Assembly (NCBI GenBank): GCA_002633005.1
Contig: NMRA01000039.1
Span: 305,225 to 369,224 of the forward strand
Source: Phoronis australis
Taxonomy: Eukaryota; Phoronida; Phoronidae
Direction: 5' to 3'
Length of the DNA: 64,000 bases
Both the position numbers and the translations under genes were made by a program. Position 1 is the stretch's first letter. Every line of letters begins with the position of its first letter. The notes under the pieces are model-generated. The model saw only the letters and a program-made list of their open reading frames with translations, was not told the origin of the DNA and searched no databases. Shown in pieces: positions 11,301-26,300 of this stretch.

Positions 11301-14300
11301 TTATGCAAAGCCTAAACAATTACTCAGAGAAATCCTGCTTGCATAGAGTGTGCATGTTTGTAAGTCATGATCAGAGTGTACATGTTTCAAAAGACTTAAT
11401 ATACATTTTTTTATTATCGCTGGTTTAGCTCAGTCATGATGCCTGTTTTTCAGGAGAGTTTGACGAGATCAGGCAAAGTGATGCGAGATCATATACTATG
11501 TACTGGTATTTTCTATTACACTCGCAACCTTGCTACGATACAAGAGGTTTTCCCTCATGACCAACAATGATTAGCAACAAAGTTAGCAAGGTTGCAAAAG
11601 CCAATCTGCAAATAGAATTTTACCGACTAAATTCTCATACTTTTGTAGATAATAGACTAAGTGCCGCAGACTTGTTAATAAGGCCTACATAACTTTACTC
11701 ATAATATGTTTTCCCATTTCAGGGACATTTTCATAAACAAAGTAAGAAACAACGGTCTTCAATATGCATTACGGCGTTTTCCCGTTGCTCTCAACTTGTT
11801 CGATTCTATAGCCCAACAACATGTCGGGAAGTTCACCCCTGCAGCCAATATCTTACACGACTGATTAACTCCATTCTGGCATTTATGGTTGTAGGGCCTG
11901 CTCTCTTTTGTTTGATAATTGCTCTAATCTCCAATCAGATCCTATCTAGCCTGACTGGGCTGTGCTGCTAAAAACGAAAGTTAAGTTATAACATATTTGA
12001 ACATAAACCAATAGCATTTCTGAATTTCTAATTGTCAAATGTTGATCATGTTTAGTTTTTGAATCGCCAAAATAGCCCAACTACAACAGAAGTTAAGACA
12101 CTCCATTTTGCCACGTTTCAGTAACCCGTTGAAGCCTGGGAGATAATTGGCCTGCTTGTTATCATACGAGACAAAATACTGAGCTGGGCAGTTAACAAAA
12201 GAGCCAGATGTTATCGCACGTTCAGCACCCCTCACGTCTGGAAAAGTTACTGAATGGCAGAATGCCATCATGACTGGGCACAAGACCTTTGCTGAAATGA
12301 GCACCGCACCTAAGACGTTTCCCGGTACCATAGGTCAGCAAAACACAAGGAAAGTCAGGCATGAGGTCACAGAAACGCTCACCATTTGGCTTGTCAGGGA
12401 AGTTTTCAGCCAACTGTTTGCACGTTCTTGCTGGCGACTCTTTAGTACCAGTTGGCTTCTCAGAGACTTCCAACATAATACTGAGCTTGGTTCCAGCATC
12501 AAGATTGTCCTGTGGGAAAAAACACGGGTAACCTATCAAGTAAATTTCAAAAAAATAACCGAAAAGGAAAGAATTAGAAGACTCCTTTATCCCTTCCTAG
12601 AGATGGAGTCCGTTGAGAAAAACAGCTTGGTATTCCCTAACAATTTTCTTCTGAGTTTAAAAATATGAATCCCAATGGAAAACTGTTTCCTCAGACTTTT
12701 TCAAAGTGTGTTTCACTGCAAAGCACACTTTCAAATGTGTTATTCTGCCAAAAAACTGGGGTCCCCTCAAAATGTCTTTGTCTTGTCCCCAAAAGGGTCA
12801 ACCCAGTCTTCTTAAATTTTCTCTCGTCTACATGTTTTACTTCGTACTTCTTTTGTCTGCCCCCTGACCAGTGCCTATGCCAATCGCCTAGGTTCAACTT
12901 TGACACTTGCAAATACTGTGTCAGCTTACGTACCAAATGGCACCGGTCAGCAAGGCTTTAAAAAGAGATCAATGCAGCTTGCATTAAAAAGAGCACCAGA
13001 GACAGAAAGCAGGACCAGTCCTAACCTCTAGAAATAAATAACCCAAAGTACTTACAAACCATTCTTGGTCGCTCACGTTAGGATCATCACCCTGAAAATA
13101 GCAACGGAATATTAATCAAGTACCAAAACGGTTGGATCAACTTCTCAAGGATTCGTGTAGGCCAACATCATGAATGTCATTGGCATCAAAACTCACCAGT
13201 AGCTACAAGAATTTCACAACCGTAAAATTAAAAATGTCCCCAAGATGACTGTCGAATTAATGCTTCTTGTCCCTGCCGTAATTATTATTTGAAAGGAAAA
13301 CCCAAAAAATTTCTAGTTTAAACTCTACGTTTTCAATTTGTGCCTGAAGCATCAGATTTTTTTTCGGCAGCCAAATTTCCATAATGTTTTCTTCAAAATC
13401 AAGTGTTTTTCACTGCATTTCAGACTTTTGTTGCATCGCACATGGAAATTCTGCACTCAGCTGGTCGTACCTTCTCCATTTCTCAACAGAATGTGCAAAA
13501 ATTTCAGCACAGAAATTTCCCCTCATTCTTCTGCACCACAGGATGTGCAGATTGTTATGTTGAAATTCAATTTCTATACAATTACAAGTCATTGAGAGTG
13601 TGCAATAGCCAATATTTACCCTGAAGCCACGGCTGAAATAGGGGTTAGGTCCTTTGAAACTTCCACCACCATATGCCACTTGAGCTGGTGCACGGAATGC
13701 ACAACCAGAACCAGGCTGACCCTAAGCAAAATAAGAGTCCAAATCACTTGGTATTCATACAATGTACATGCAGTCAAAGTCACATTCTCTTAGCTATGAA
13801 TCCTCATTGGATTCAAATTCATCAAAGGACTAGTGTAAAAAATCCCATGCACTATGTTAGGATTGCATTGTGGGAAATCTTCTATTCCCAGCAGAATGGA
13901 ACCAGAATGAATCTCACATTTCCAGAATGAAAAATATATTGCACAGATCTCAAGTAAGACATGTTCATGCAATGGCATTACATGTGCCATTTGGACCACT
14001 GTCTGCACACTCGCGTACAACATTCCGAGACAAAAAGTCGTGACAAGATACTTGTCTACAAAGTCCAACAGTTGTACAATGTACAAAAAATCCAGTGCGT
14101 AGACAGGGCTAAAAGGGCAGCCATCAATCCATGCCTTGTGTTAGAAACTGACTCGATTTAGGCCACTTAAAGCCATGATTACAAAAACAGTCTCATCCGG
14201 TTTCTTTATTCAGATTAGAAATGGTTTCTGGACATGAGAATAATGTTATTGCTATATAACGTGCCCACTAAGTGGCTTGTCATGACAGGTTCGCTTTGAC

Positions 14301-17300
14301 CACTATCACAGTAGGCACATCACTTATCATAAGCAAAATGCACTCGACATGAAGACACTAAGTGACAGATGACGTTTCTAACACCAGGGGTCTCTGTTTC
14401 GTGAAAAGTTAGTTAAGACTTAAGTAAGAAATTTGTTCAAACACTCCACATAACTATTTCTGACAAATGATCAAAACTCGTTGTAGCAAACCAAGGAAGT
14501 ATCGAGAATGTACCCCTAACTGCTAGTTACTCAGACATAATCTGTTTAAATTATTTCCAATCGGCTTTTAGGTGCTAAAAATCACAATGTAAAAAATTAT
14601 CCCGTCATTATCAAGTGGAAACGCAAGACCGTATTAATGTCTATTAGTCTTAAGTCACTTTTCCTGAAACGAAGCCCAGAGTATTGTTTATAGCAGCAGG
14701 CGACTTACAGGTGGACCTTGGCGTCCAGGTGCACCAGGGGATCCATCACGACCATCGTCACCTTGTTCACCAGGCATACCCTGTAATGACAAGTGTGTCA
14801 GCGTTAGCGGCAACCATGTATACATATCGATAGGAACTGCTAGAACTCAACAAAACTATCAGTGGAAAATGTCAAAAAAACTCAGTGTGGCGAAAAGTTG
14901 TTGCAGAAACTAAAGGAAATTAGAAACTGGTTACTGGAGGGATAGAGCACCTACCATTTTTGCAAATTAACTGACTATTTGATCAGAGTATAGGAGATAT
15001 TAAAGTTTCAGAACAGAACTGAAACTAAATACCAAAAAAAAATGAAACTCATAGGAAGTACATCTGAAATCTACAACCATATCATGTTATGTTATAATGA
15101 TGCACTTCTGGTGAGCTTTTCTTGACTCTCGCAAAGCCTTTGATGCATCCCTCATTGTAATACATGCGTGCCTCAAAGATTGTCGAATAATCCATTGAGA
15201 AAGGCTTACCATTGTACCCATTGGTCCGGGTGGACCACGCGTTCCACTGGTTCCTCTCGATCCACGACTGCCAGCAGGACCCTGGAATTAAACGTGAACA
15301 CAAGGATATATTATAGCACACTCAATAAATAGTTGATTACTCTGAAGAAGGGATCTTCTATCCAGTGGCTTATCCCTATCCATGTTTAATTTTTGGTGCA
15401 CTACGTCAACACAAGACAGTCACGAGAGAAGTAAGAGCAATCACGTGCTCCGTTCACTGGATCTTGCTTTTCTGAAAAAATTATACAGCCCAGCTACCCT
15501 GACAGGTTACACAGTTGTCTCCAAGAATAAAATAATGAAGTATGACTTTTAAATAGAATGATTAATTGTGAAAAGGTGAACGTCAGATTGGTCTGTTGAA
15601 GCCCCTCTTGAGACAGTGTGACAATGAACAGTGGCTCAATGACAGCAAAGATAAATTACATGTTGACGTGATGTAGAATACTAAAAAATGTCCAACGTCC
15701 AAGTTTATAGAACTTGGAAACATAATATCTCACAAATTGCTGGCCGGATTTACACAAAAGTTACACATACTATGATTGATGCACAGTTCTTCAAAAACTC
15801 TCAGAAATTGTAATTACAATGTTCCACTTTTGCAGCAAGGGGTATAAAAATGCAGGACTTTCTAAGTATTAAGTAAAATAAAAACGAAATAGTAATGTTA
15901 AAAACAGTAACTGCTTTTGAGATTCCATCTTGAACACTTATATTGACCAAAATTCACTCATTACGGGAGATTTGTGATTACCACAACCTGGAAAAATTAT
16001 TTACTATTAATAATAATATATTAGCTTTTATAGGATTCGATAATGTTTCTAATATTTTTAATGTACTTGACTAGATTTCATATTGCTGTACAACTATGTA
16101 CTGGTTGGGAGATTAATAAATGCCTTACCTCAGAAGAAAAAACAAAACTCAGTCATATTATTGATACTACAGTTTTGCTTTAGATATTTTTTTGCTAAAT
16201 TTTATTAAAAGACGTGTAATTAATAGCAAGATTGGAAGGAAATCAAATTCTAAACACTTTCTACTCTCACAAAAATATGCTTTTACTCAATTGAAACTCA
16301 TAGTTTCGTGCTACACACACAGACTAGTCAATAAGTTTCCACACAACCTCGATTGGTTAAAAGTAAAAAAATTAACTTGTCTCTGACACGATAGACTATC
16401 TTAGAATTGTTGGTGTAGTTGTAGTTGAAGATGTTAGAATCAGTTTGTGTGACAGAAGATTCAACTAAGGGGAAATGGCCAAAGATTTCATCTTATACAT
16501 AACACTACACGTGCTTGACGGCATGATGCCTTCATGGCCTGCAGAGAAAGGATTCATATTTAATGGCAATCACAGTTTGGGACATCTCAAAATTTTGAAA
16601 ATGTCCCGGGGAAGTCTTGACTGGCACAACATTTCTGTGCTTTTTGCATGTACAAGTCAACTTTGTTTTTGTCACATATAAGAGACATATATGCAAGTAA
16701 TAACAATCAATTTCATAATTTTGGTTAAATTGTAAAAAACGAACCACCACATAATAACTGAACACCCGACACAACACTAACAGACAAGTCTACGTGACTC
16801 AGCAAGGTTGTCCTGTTTTGTCACGAAATTCTCAAAATGTCACAAAATGTCAAAGAATTTCAGGTCAACAAGTTGTGTCACAGAATTCCACAATGTCACA
16901 GGGAATCAACTAATTCTGATTTCTCTACTTACCCGGGGCCCTGGCTTGCCAAGTGGTCCTTCGGGGCCGCGTTCTCCCTGTCCACCCTGAATGTGAAGAA
17001 AAAGATGAACTGCATATAGAATATTCTGAGGATAAACCACAATCAAGTAGTTATTTTAAAAAATCAGAGCACAAGTATTGAACTCTGTAACATCAGAAAA
17101 CACACACTTGTTTAAATAGTGGCAAATGACTGCAAGGCACATCATTGGCTTATCAAACTGTTACAGGTACTATTCAGGTGAGACTACTGTTTCATGGTGC
17201 GTTAAAACAGTGTTGAAAAGGCTCAGAGGACAGACGGCCAATTGAAGCAATTTTGCCAATGAGCTGGTATGGATCCTGTGGGAGACCAGGGGGTCGAATG

Positions 17301-20300
17301 CCCCCTGCTCAGATGCGTCTGTACCGATGTGGCGTAGGAATATAAAGGACCACCCAATAGTGAGGCCATTTACCGGAGGTCCAGGAGGTCCAGATAACCC
17401 AGGAGATCCTGTGAACCCTTTGTCTCCTGCAGGGCCAGCAACGCCTCGTTCTCCAGGTGCGCCTGTTTCACCAGTTGGACCCTATGACATACAAGATTCT
17501 CAAACTACAATTTGGCAATACTGAAGACATTTGTTTACAGTCCACGATCATCAACAGATTCAAACTGAACACAACTCATAAATAGATGGTCATCTTCGAG
17601 AACTTTAAAACAAAAGTTAAATCATTTTTACCAAAAGTTTTACTGGTCATACAAATCCCTGACTGTCTTAATGACTTAATACAATATTTCCTTGAAATGA
17701 ACTATGCCAAAAACAATAGAAGCGTCATAAACGATCCAGCAACACCTTAATTGCTACACTCGCTATCATAAGGACAACATCGACTCAATAGAGCACAGTG
17801 ACTTCAATGATTCAAATGATTGCCGAAAACAAGCGTTAACTTCTGAAAATTCCGCATTGTTTGTTGAACATCCGGCAGTTCATTGTTATTCTTGGCTAAC
17901 ATGGATTAGAGGAGTGATAAATGCATACGTTTCCATGGTTACCAGAAAAATCAATGTCGTGCATGTAGAAACAATACCGACGACATTTATTGAATCTTTT
18001 TTAAAGTTGCTAGACGTGACTTTGGCAAAAAATGGCTCAAGTTCAAAGGATACATTTTTTATATTATACATCTAAAAAGCCATGAACTTTGAACTAGATA
18101 GAGAAATCCTCAAAGCCGAGTGTCCTTGCATTTTCCAACAACTAGTTCAGAATTTTAATTGGTGTAACCGGAAAGCCTCTTAAACTGGCAATCAAATGGC
18201 TATGACCTCAGCTTGTTTGTGGAATACATTCAAACATTGTCAATTCCGAACAATTCAAAACTATCCAAAAATGGTAAAAAAGGGGAACAGCAACCATAAT
18301 AGATTGGAAATTTCTAAGCTGCAAAATTTTAAAACCATTTCTTGTTAAAACGCTGTTTTCATTCAACCTAAATTAAGTGAAAGTCATCGCCCTCTAATTC
18401 TTACCGGTGCCCCCACACGTCCCTCTGGACCCTCCGGTCCTGCAACACCCCTGTCACCCTGGAAACAAAATAACAAGTCAAATAATTGTTGGATTCCGTT
18501 TTCTCTGAATAATTATTTAGTGCATGGTGTAACATACTGCTAATATTCCAACCTGCATATATGTGAAGTTGTGCCTAACAAAATTGAGCACATGCGACTG
18601 CATGTGAAACACAAGCACACTTATTTGTTCCCAAGTGTTGTACTCAATCACGCACTAACTATGAAATGAAATATTTTATGAGAATGACTATCACACACAC
18701 CAGGATTAGCTGGCACACAACATGTATTATCATTCATCGCATGGGCCTCCATTATAAAGTAGACATTTATTACACTATAGTTGAGAATACAATTATTTAA
18801 CAGTGCAAAATGAACATTATAGTTTCACGTGGCATAGCATAGGTAGTGCAAGTCATGACAAACTATGCAAAAAGGTCATTAAGTATAGCATAGTTTAGAG
18901 CTATGTAATATTGCATAGTTTTGAACAAAAGGCCAACTAGTCACAAAGTAAGAGAACTGTACACGTCAAACAAATAGACGAATACATCACAGGCAGTAAA
19001 TTACACTGGTGTTAAACCATGCAATCGCGTTTCACAATTCACGTTCACATACAGTTGTAGCAAATGCTTAACTTGCCTTATCACCAGCAGGACCGGCAGG
19101 ACCGGCTCGTCCCTCGGGTCCTTGTTGGCCTTGTCTTCCAGTCAATCCCTGAGGCCCTGGGGCTCCAGCTGAACCCTGGGGGCCTCTCTCACCAGGCTCA
19201 CCGGTACGTCCCATAGCGCCTTCGGTGCCTTGAGGTCCCTGCAAAAACAGCCACACACAAAGCATTGATATGTGTCCACTGTGTGCATAGCATACAAAAC
19301 AAATACAAGATATGGTGATCATTAAACTTCCACTAGAGGAAGCATCAGGAACATATCTGTCACCTTTCATTATGATTCCTCAAGCAGCTTGATGGATAGG
19401 GAGGCGGATGATGAAGACCTTGCCAAAAACAGCAAGGAGGCCACTAAGAGATGCAGCATAGGCTAAGTTCGTCAGGTGTCGTCGTCTTCATCATAATAGC
19501 TTATTTGTCAAATTTCATATAGGAACTTGGCAGATACCAAGGCAAATGCAAAATAAAACAAAATCGTAGCAACAGTTACAAAGGCATTTATCAACTTCAA
19601 CTAATAAAAAAATAATCAAAATTAATATTTTCAAGCCAACTGGAATGTCTGAATGATTCTTTATGCTTTTAATCATTGAGCCCAGAACCCGTATCTATCC
19701 TCCTTACAGTGTATGGAGAATCATGTGATAATGTGTAGTGTAGCTTACATCCTGTCCAGTGCTCCCAGGTTCACCAGGCGGACCAGGCAGACCAGGTTGA
19801 CCGTCTTTTCCGGGGTCTCCAGGCTCACCTCGCAGCCCCATTACACCAGGGCCGCCCTAAAACAGACGTTTTTAATGTTAGCACTTGTACCGAGATGACC
19901 GTTAGAATTGAGTCATTTTGAATGATACAAAAAATGAGATGCTCCTGCAAGGGCGAACATTTTAAAAGAATAAAGTACCTGAAAATGATATCTTCATTAA
20001 TGTTAGTATCAGGTTTTACTGTCGATATGTTTTACAAGAACATAATAACATATAACAGCATAGATTGCTAAATTGCAAACTATATAAATTAGATAAAAAC
20101 AAAAGTGTCACTTTTATTAAGAACTGATTGTCTTCTAGTCCATCTTGAACAAATATTTGACTTTCCTGATTTCCTACCTGCCACTAGATAAGAAAGGACT
20201 TTAGATAATATGAGTGAGTACCCTCATTTCGCTTTGCTTTGATAAATACGTCCACTGAGCCAAACTTCATACCCATTAACCTTTCCAACAAAACTCAATA

Positions 20301-23300
20301 CAGCAATTAAATTAAACTCAGTTATGAATTTCTGATGCTGCATTCGTGAAAGAACTGCCACAGGTGGATGAGGCAGAAGAATAGTTTTATGAACTTTTAA
20401 AATTTTATGAAGAGTGAAAAAACAGTGCGTACAGGAAAATGAAATGTCTGGTCTAGTAACACCTCTCATGTGCGAGACCTAGTCTAGGCTTTGAACAGGT
20501 GAAAACTCACCCTTGCACCAGCGGGACCAGTAGGTCCTGGAGCACCTGGTCCACCAAGCTGTCCAGGGGGGCCCTGGGCTCCAGATGGCCCCATAGGGCC
20601 AGTTGCGCCAGGTCGTCCCTGGAAAACAGTGTAGCTGTTTGAACAACAAGAATGTGGTAAAACATTAATGGCTCATACCAACGCCATCTTTGAAAATCAT
20701 TGTCAGTTTCGCTTTTGTTGGAACATTTGTTTTGATCCTTCAAACACAGAATTCCAAATTCGTTCAAGCTATCTCGAATTTAAGCCAGCGATCATGTTTG
20801 CGGGAATTGCTGAATGCTAAAATTTGTTATAGAGCAAATAAATGAAAGGTTCCAACATCAGAAAGATTATAAGCCTCAGCTGTACTAAGGCATGTATTAT
20901 CTTATTATGGCACTTCACTTTGGATTTACCATTTTTGATTGGTCAGTAGACAAACACATTATCAACTAACCGTAATCACACAAGAGCCAAGTTGGCACAA
21001 TAAAAAACCAACGTAATAAAGAAATCAATGCTTTTCTGTGAAAAAAGTGTTTATTTAATTTGTGAACTACTATCGATAATTAAACATAATTGGTAAGTAT
21101 AAATCTTTAAAAAACTGAGTGTACGGTACGAATTGTGCTGAGTCATGGTTGCACTGAAATCTCGGTAGATCACGTCAAATTGCCCAAGTTTTAAGTTTTC
21201 CTTTAAATGCCTATGTATTAGTAATGTTTGATCGTCATCTATGCCACGCAGCAGGTGAAACAAGACAACACGTGGAACAAGACAACAAGTCCACAGAATC
21301 TACCTACATCTCTGCCCTTTTCTCCAGGCTCCCCTGTGAAACCCTGCGGACCTTGCGGACCCTGCTGACCCTGATCACCAGGAGATCCAGGATTACCTCT
21401 TTCGCCCACGATTCCCTAATGAGGATAAGACGAGAAACGATAACTATATAATTACACTTATAGTTGACTATGTAAGATGGTGATAGACTCTTTCACTGTT
21501 TTTAATGCTACAAAGGTGGAACAATCCCAGGACTGTCGTCTATTTGTATTGCACAAAATGTTTTAGAATTAATATAGGCATCTATAACTGCAAAAATAAG
21601 AAGCACATGAATGGAGCGGCTAAGGTCCTGATAGTTTCAAGTAAACAGCCAACAAAATACATGCAAGAGGACATCATACCGCTTCTCCTGGCAAGCCTCG
21701 CTCCCCATCTGGTCCGGCAGCTCCTTGTGGTCCCTGCTGACCCTGTCGTCCCGGAGTTCCTGGAAGTCCTGGTTGGCCATCATTGCCATCTTTACCTGGC
21801 GCACCTTCATCCCCAGGCGCTCCACGAGCACCTTGTGGACCCTATGAAAGAACGGTGCCTTTAAACTCATTGGTCAAATGCGTGTTACCATAAATCACTA
21901 TGACAACATCGCAATTATTCTTCCATATACTATGACGCTGATACGTGAAATTTTTATTAACTAAGAAAAATATTACGTCTGATTAAAAGTCAGATTAAAA
22001 CAAGCCTCCACAAAGGTATCCTGTATTTGACGAGGTCTTATGACTAATTAGCACATATCATTATTATGCAAAATGCGACTGGCATGTGCAACTACTGAGT
22101 CATCTTGTAGTAAGAATGCCCTCCGATATACAGCAGACCATAAGAAGGTAAATCAAACATCTAACGACTATACAGGTGTGAATTATTTCTCAGACGCCGA
22201 TACACAAACTCGATTCGATTTGTTAAATTGCACACACTTTTTGTTCAGCATAAACTTAAATATTGTAATGTAGGTTAGAGGCCTGATTACAGAATTTCAC
22301 CAAGCATGTAGTCGGATTCCTACAGTACACTGTAGTCATAATTCAGGGATTCCACAGACATGTTTAGTTTGAAATTTGTGGTTGCACTTTCCCCCCTCCC
22401 CATTCACAACACAATAGATCCACCATTGAAGTGGCTGCCGCTGAAATGACTGGTCAGTTAGGCTAAAATGATGTATTGGTTAGATAATCCAAGGTATTTG
22501 CTGCTCTGTGTTAAAAGCGCATTACAGGTTTACGGATGAAAAATGTATTTTGGGATTTTTTCTGGATAGGATAAACTTCTTGAAGATATTGTCTTTGTCC
22601 AAGGTTTTTGTGATTTTATTGCAAACTGCCAATTCTCGTAGTTGTCTGGCAAACATTTGATGAAACCAAGGCCGATGTATTTAGCATTAGACTTAAAATA
22701 CACTGCGACTTAGCGCAGGCTATATCCAAGCTAATAGTTTTGAATCCATGTTACTTCTAATTTGGGTAAAAGTGCTTTTCTAGCCGAGAGGGTCCCCTAA
22801 ACTTACACAAACCCATTGAAACTGTGACACGACCTCATCATTCACCTTCTGAACGCCTTCAAGAGGAACCAGTAGAAAATGGAATCAGGTTCAATGGCAA
22901 CACATAATTTGTCAAATCACAAAATTTTCAAAGAGTGATAAGCAGGGCTTGGAATGACCAATGACAAGAAACGCGGAAACTTTGAAACTTTTACGGCCCA
23001 AATCATGCCCGATAACCAGCCTTGAAATGGGCGATGTGAACCTTTCCCCGACAAAAATCGGGAGGACTAAAAAAAAAAAAATAAAAAATAAAAAACGTTA
23101 CCACCATCAGTAGCATGTATCTGCGTCCTTTTAGCTCGCCTGTCCACTCCCAACCCACACATTTTTGGCTGCAGGGCGGTAGTATTTGTCACCGCGCTTA
23201 ACAATAACACGAGACGCCATTGAAAATCCCACCACGCTGTCCCAGATGCCCCGGCAATGTTGACAATTTACGTTCCTCCGAAACATAAAGAGCAACTTCC

Positions 23301-26300
23301 GCTTTTCGAGGTGAACGTCGTTTGCAACGCCGCGGTAAGAAAGGAATGCCGTGGAAATTTTATATCAAATCCGATTTTTTTACGCGGAAATATTATAAAA
23401 AAAGCGGAAAGCACATTTGAAAAAAGCGGAAATCCGCGTTTCCGCGGAAAATTCCAAGCCCTGGAGAAGAAAGTCTCAATTGTCACAACTATTTTCAGTC
23501 ACATCAACTTTGTTTTTGCCACAAATGCGAGACACAATATTTGTCAGTGATAATGATAAATTTCATAATTTTACAATAATTGTGGAAAAGGAATCACAAC
23601 TTGATGCAGCATAAAATAACAGTAAATAAACCAACAGAACACCAACTGCCTATTTGTCACAGAATTCTTAAAATGCAACGAAACATCACAGAATTTCAGA
23701 CAAGCAAGTTCTGTCACTAAAGTCGCCACATCATAGTGACTTCGTTCTCTGCACAAGTGACTACTGTACCGGAGCTCCTTGTGGACCAACTTCACCCGGT
23801 AAGCCCGCATCTCCTTTTTCTCCAGGATCTCCTCGGCTGCCTGGGCTACCTGGTCGTCCAGGACTTCCATCTGCACCCTAAAGCAAAATCAACAAGGTCT
23901 ACCACTATTTGTGTTGCATGACAAAATGTTCAATGCTGAATGAACATAAAAATGACTAATACAAGATTAAGGTTAAGTAGAACCCTAGAAAAATGTCCAA
24001 ATATGACTAAATTTGAAACATTAAACTCAAAAAATGGCTGATCGAATCCATATAAAGCATTCGAATTCTTTGATTAATGCATGGTTCTCCAAAATGCAGT
24101 CAGAAATTATTTTGAAAATATTCCACTTTTGTGTGAGGGGTCACTCAAACATAGGACGTTTATCAGTTATGAACTTACAGGAAGATTCCAGCTAAGAATT
24201 TACGAAAAGAGGTCAACAGAAATTTCTGTCAAATGCCATGATGAAGTTCTAGTGAAACTGACCTGTGCTAGTAAGGTATCAAGACTGAGTTCAATAACCA
24301 CTAGGTTGATACGTTTGCCCACTGCTAGTGAGTTTCGACACAAGACGAGGATCTTTAGCGGGGCCATTTACCTCCTGAGTGGAAGGTTGCTGCAAGACAC
24401 AGTATTCAACAATTGCTATGTCAGTCTAGCAACATTTACAGCAAATCTGACAAACCTTCTCTCCAGGATCACCCGGTACGCCTATTAGACCAACACTTCC
24501 TTGGGGTCCTTGTGCGCCTGCTCGTCCTGGTTCCCCAGGGGTCCCCTGGTCACCCTTCTCTCCAGGTTCACCCGTATCTCCCTGCTCACCAGGCAATCCC
24601 TGCGGACCTTCAGCACCCTGTAAAGAACAAACGATCACCTTCTTTAAAAAAGAACGCTGACAATCATAGGGCACCATCCCTCAAAGTATTGTTATGAACC
24701 AGAGCTGGTTCATCCACACATTCCAGTACTGAACAACCAGAAGAAATTGCTCACTCCGTCAAATGTCTGATGTGAAGAATCACATTGAATTAATTTCATT
24801 TTTATCAACTGGAAATGTTTAAAACAGCTTCAAGTACTACGATCTTGTTCGCCAAAACTGATAAAAAATGCTGTCAAAAAAACTCAAACATTCCAGAGGT
24901 AACAGATCACCTGGGGCAGCGTTTCATAGATGCAAGGATAGTGAATCCAAAATCAAGATTGTGCAAAAGAAGTTTACTAACAAAATGGCAGCCAATAACA
25001 TGATTCATCGGCAAAGCTTCACTGCTTCTGCTACCTAAGGATAGACTTCTACTATCGCATTCGACACAAATTGTTGCCTGGGTGACTGTGTGTTGATACT
25101 GACTGAACATATTGTCACACTTGGTACATTTGCCACACTAGGTACATATTGTCAAACTTGGCACATATTGTAGCTCGGGTGTTGAGTGTGACAATACATG
25201 TTGCAACAACTCTTTGCCACAAGTGCATTGCGAGAGTCGTGCGACTACCAAACAAACACCAATGTTGTCATGCAGTACATTTTTTTACGGATAATGCAAA
25301 TTGATGCCCGTGCATCCCTGAGCATAGATTTGTGGGATACGAGTCTATCAGTTCAGAAGCCAGAAAGTGCAGGGTCCTCAGTGCTGTGATTTTGGGGACG
25401 AATATCAATCCCATTCCCCATGAAAATATTCAAACTTTAGGTGAAATTGCCTGTTTCAGGTCCTGAAATCCACGCCCAATGATAATAGAACCCCCCTCAA
25501 GGTTAGAATCACTCCTGCAAAATGTTAGCTTTTGTTATGTGAGACATTGCTGATGATGGGTGACGAACGGGGAGGGGGGAAGAACTGGTGGTAACAGGAA
25601 TCCCCCTCTCTATAATTAAGCACCTTTCCTCATCAGGTGCGTAAGGGCCCTGAAGTGTCACGCAGCTATCGTATGACAATTGATTTTGGATAGATGCTAG
25701 CTATTTATATGAACTAAACTTCTGGCTGTTTGAAATACAACAAAAATGAAGTGTTTTCTATAGATCATTTATCCATGTCAGACTCTTCTTCTGATACTGC
25801 TAACCCACAGTACTTTGTGTATGTGGCACATCACAGTTTCCGTTAATTGTTTAACTGGAGAATTGACTACATGAGATCACCAGTGTTCATCACGCTTGAA
25901 ACCTGGTTATGGCAAGGGAGGTGTTGATAGGCCAACTCTTGCAATAATTCTGCTGTACTCACCTGATCACCATCTTTACCATCTTTGCCATCTCTTCCTG
26001 GGTCACCAGGGTCACCCTAAAATATTAGGGCAAGTTATAGAATAGAATGTTGTGAATGTCATGAATGTCAATTTGTCAAACAAAACAAGACAAGTTGCAT
26101 GCGTTTCACAATGCACGGTGACTTGGGTCCTCTGTCAGTTCAATTTTTAGTTTAAAACTTTAGGTAATTACTGTTTCGAATTCAAACTTACATATGATTG
26201 CTAAAATATTGAAGACCCGGCTCGCCTTTTTGTTGTCAAAAATTCAAAACATTAACAAGGCCATATATCCGAGAATGTCTTTAATAGGGGAATGATTTTG

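Noticed and set aside
11771-12268. Protein-coding meaning of the shared [12 protein letters not shown] frames in repeat family A
   Set aside because: The copies are full of indels and the shared frame follows from sequence identity. No known domain is present.
20511-20618. Vertebrate-type collagenase site (Gly-Ile/Leu-Ala) in the helix
   Set aside because: At the position expected by counting triplets the text is GPM GPS GAQ, with no Ile or Leu after Gly.
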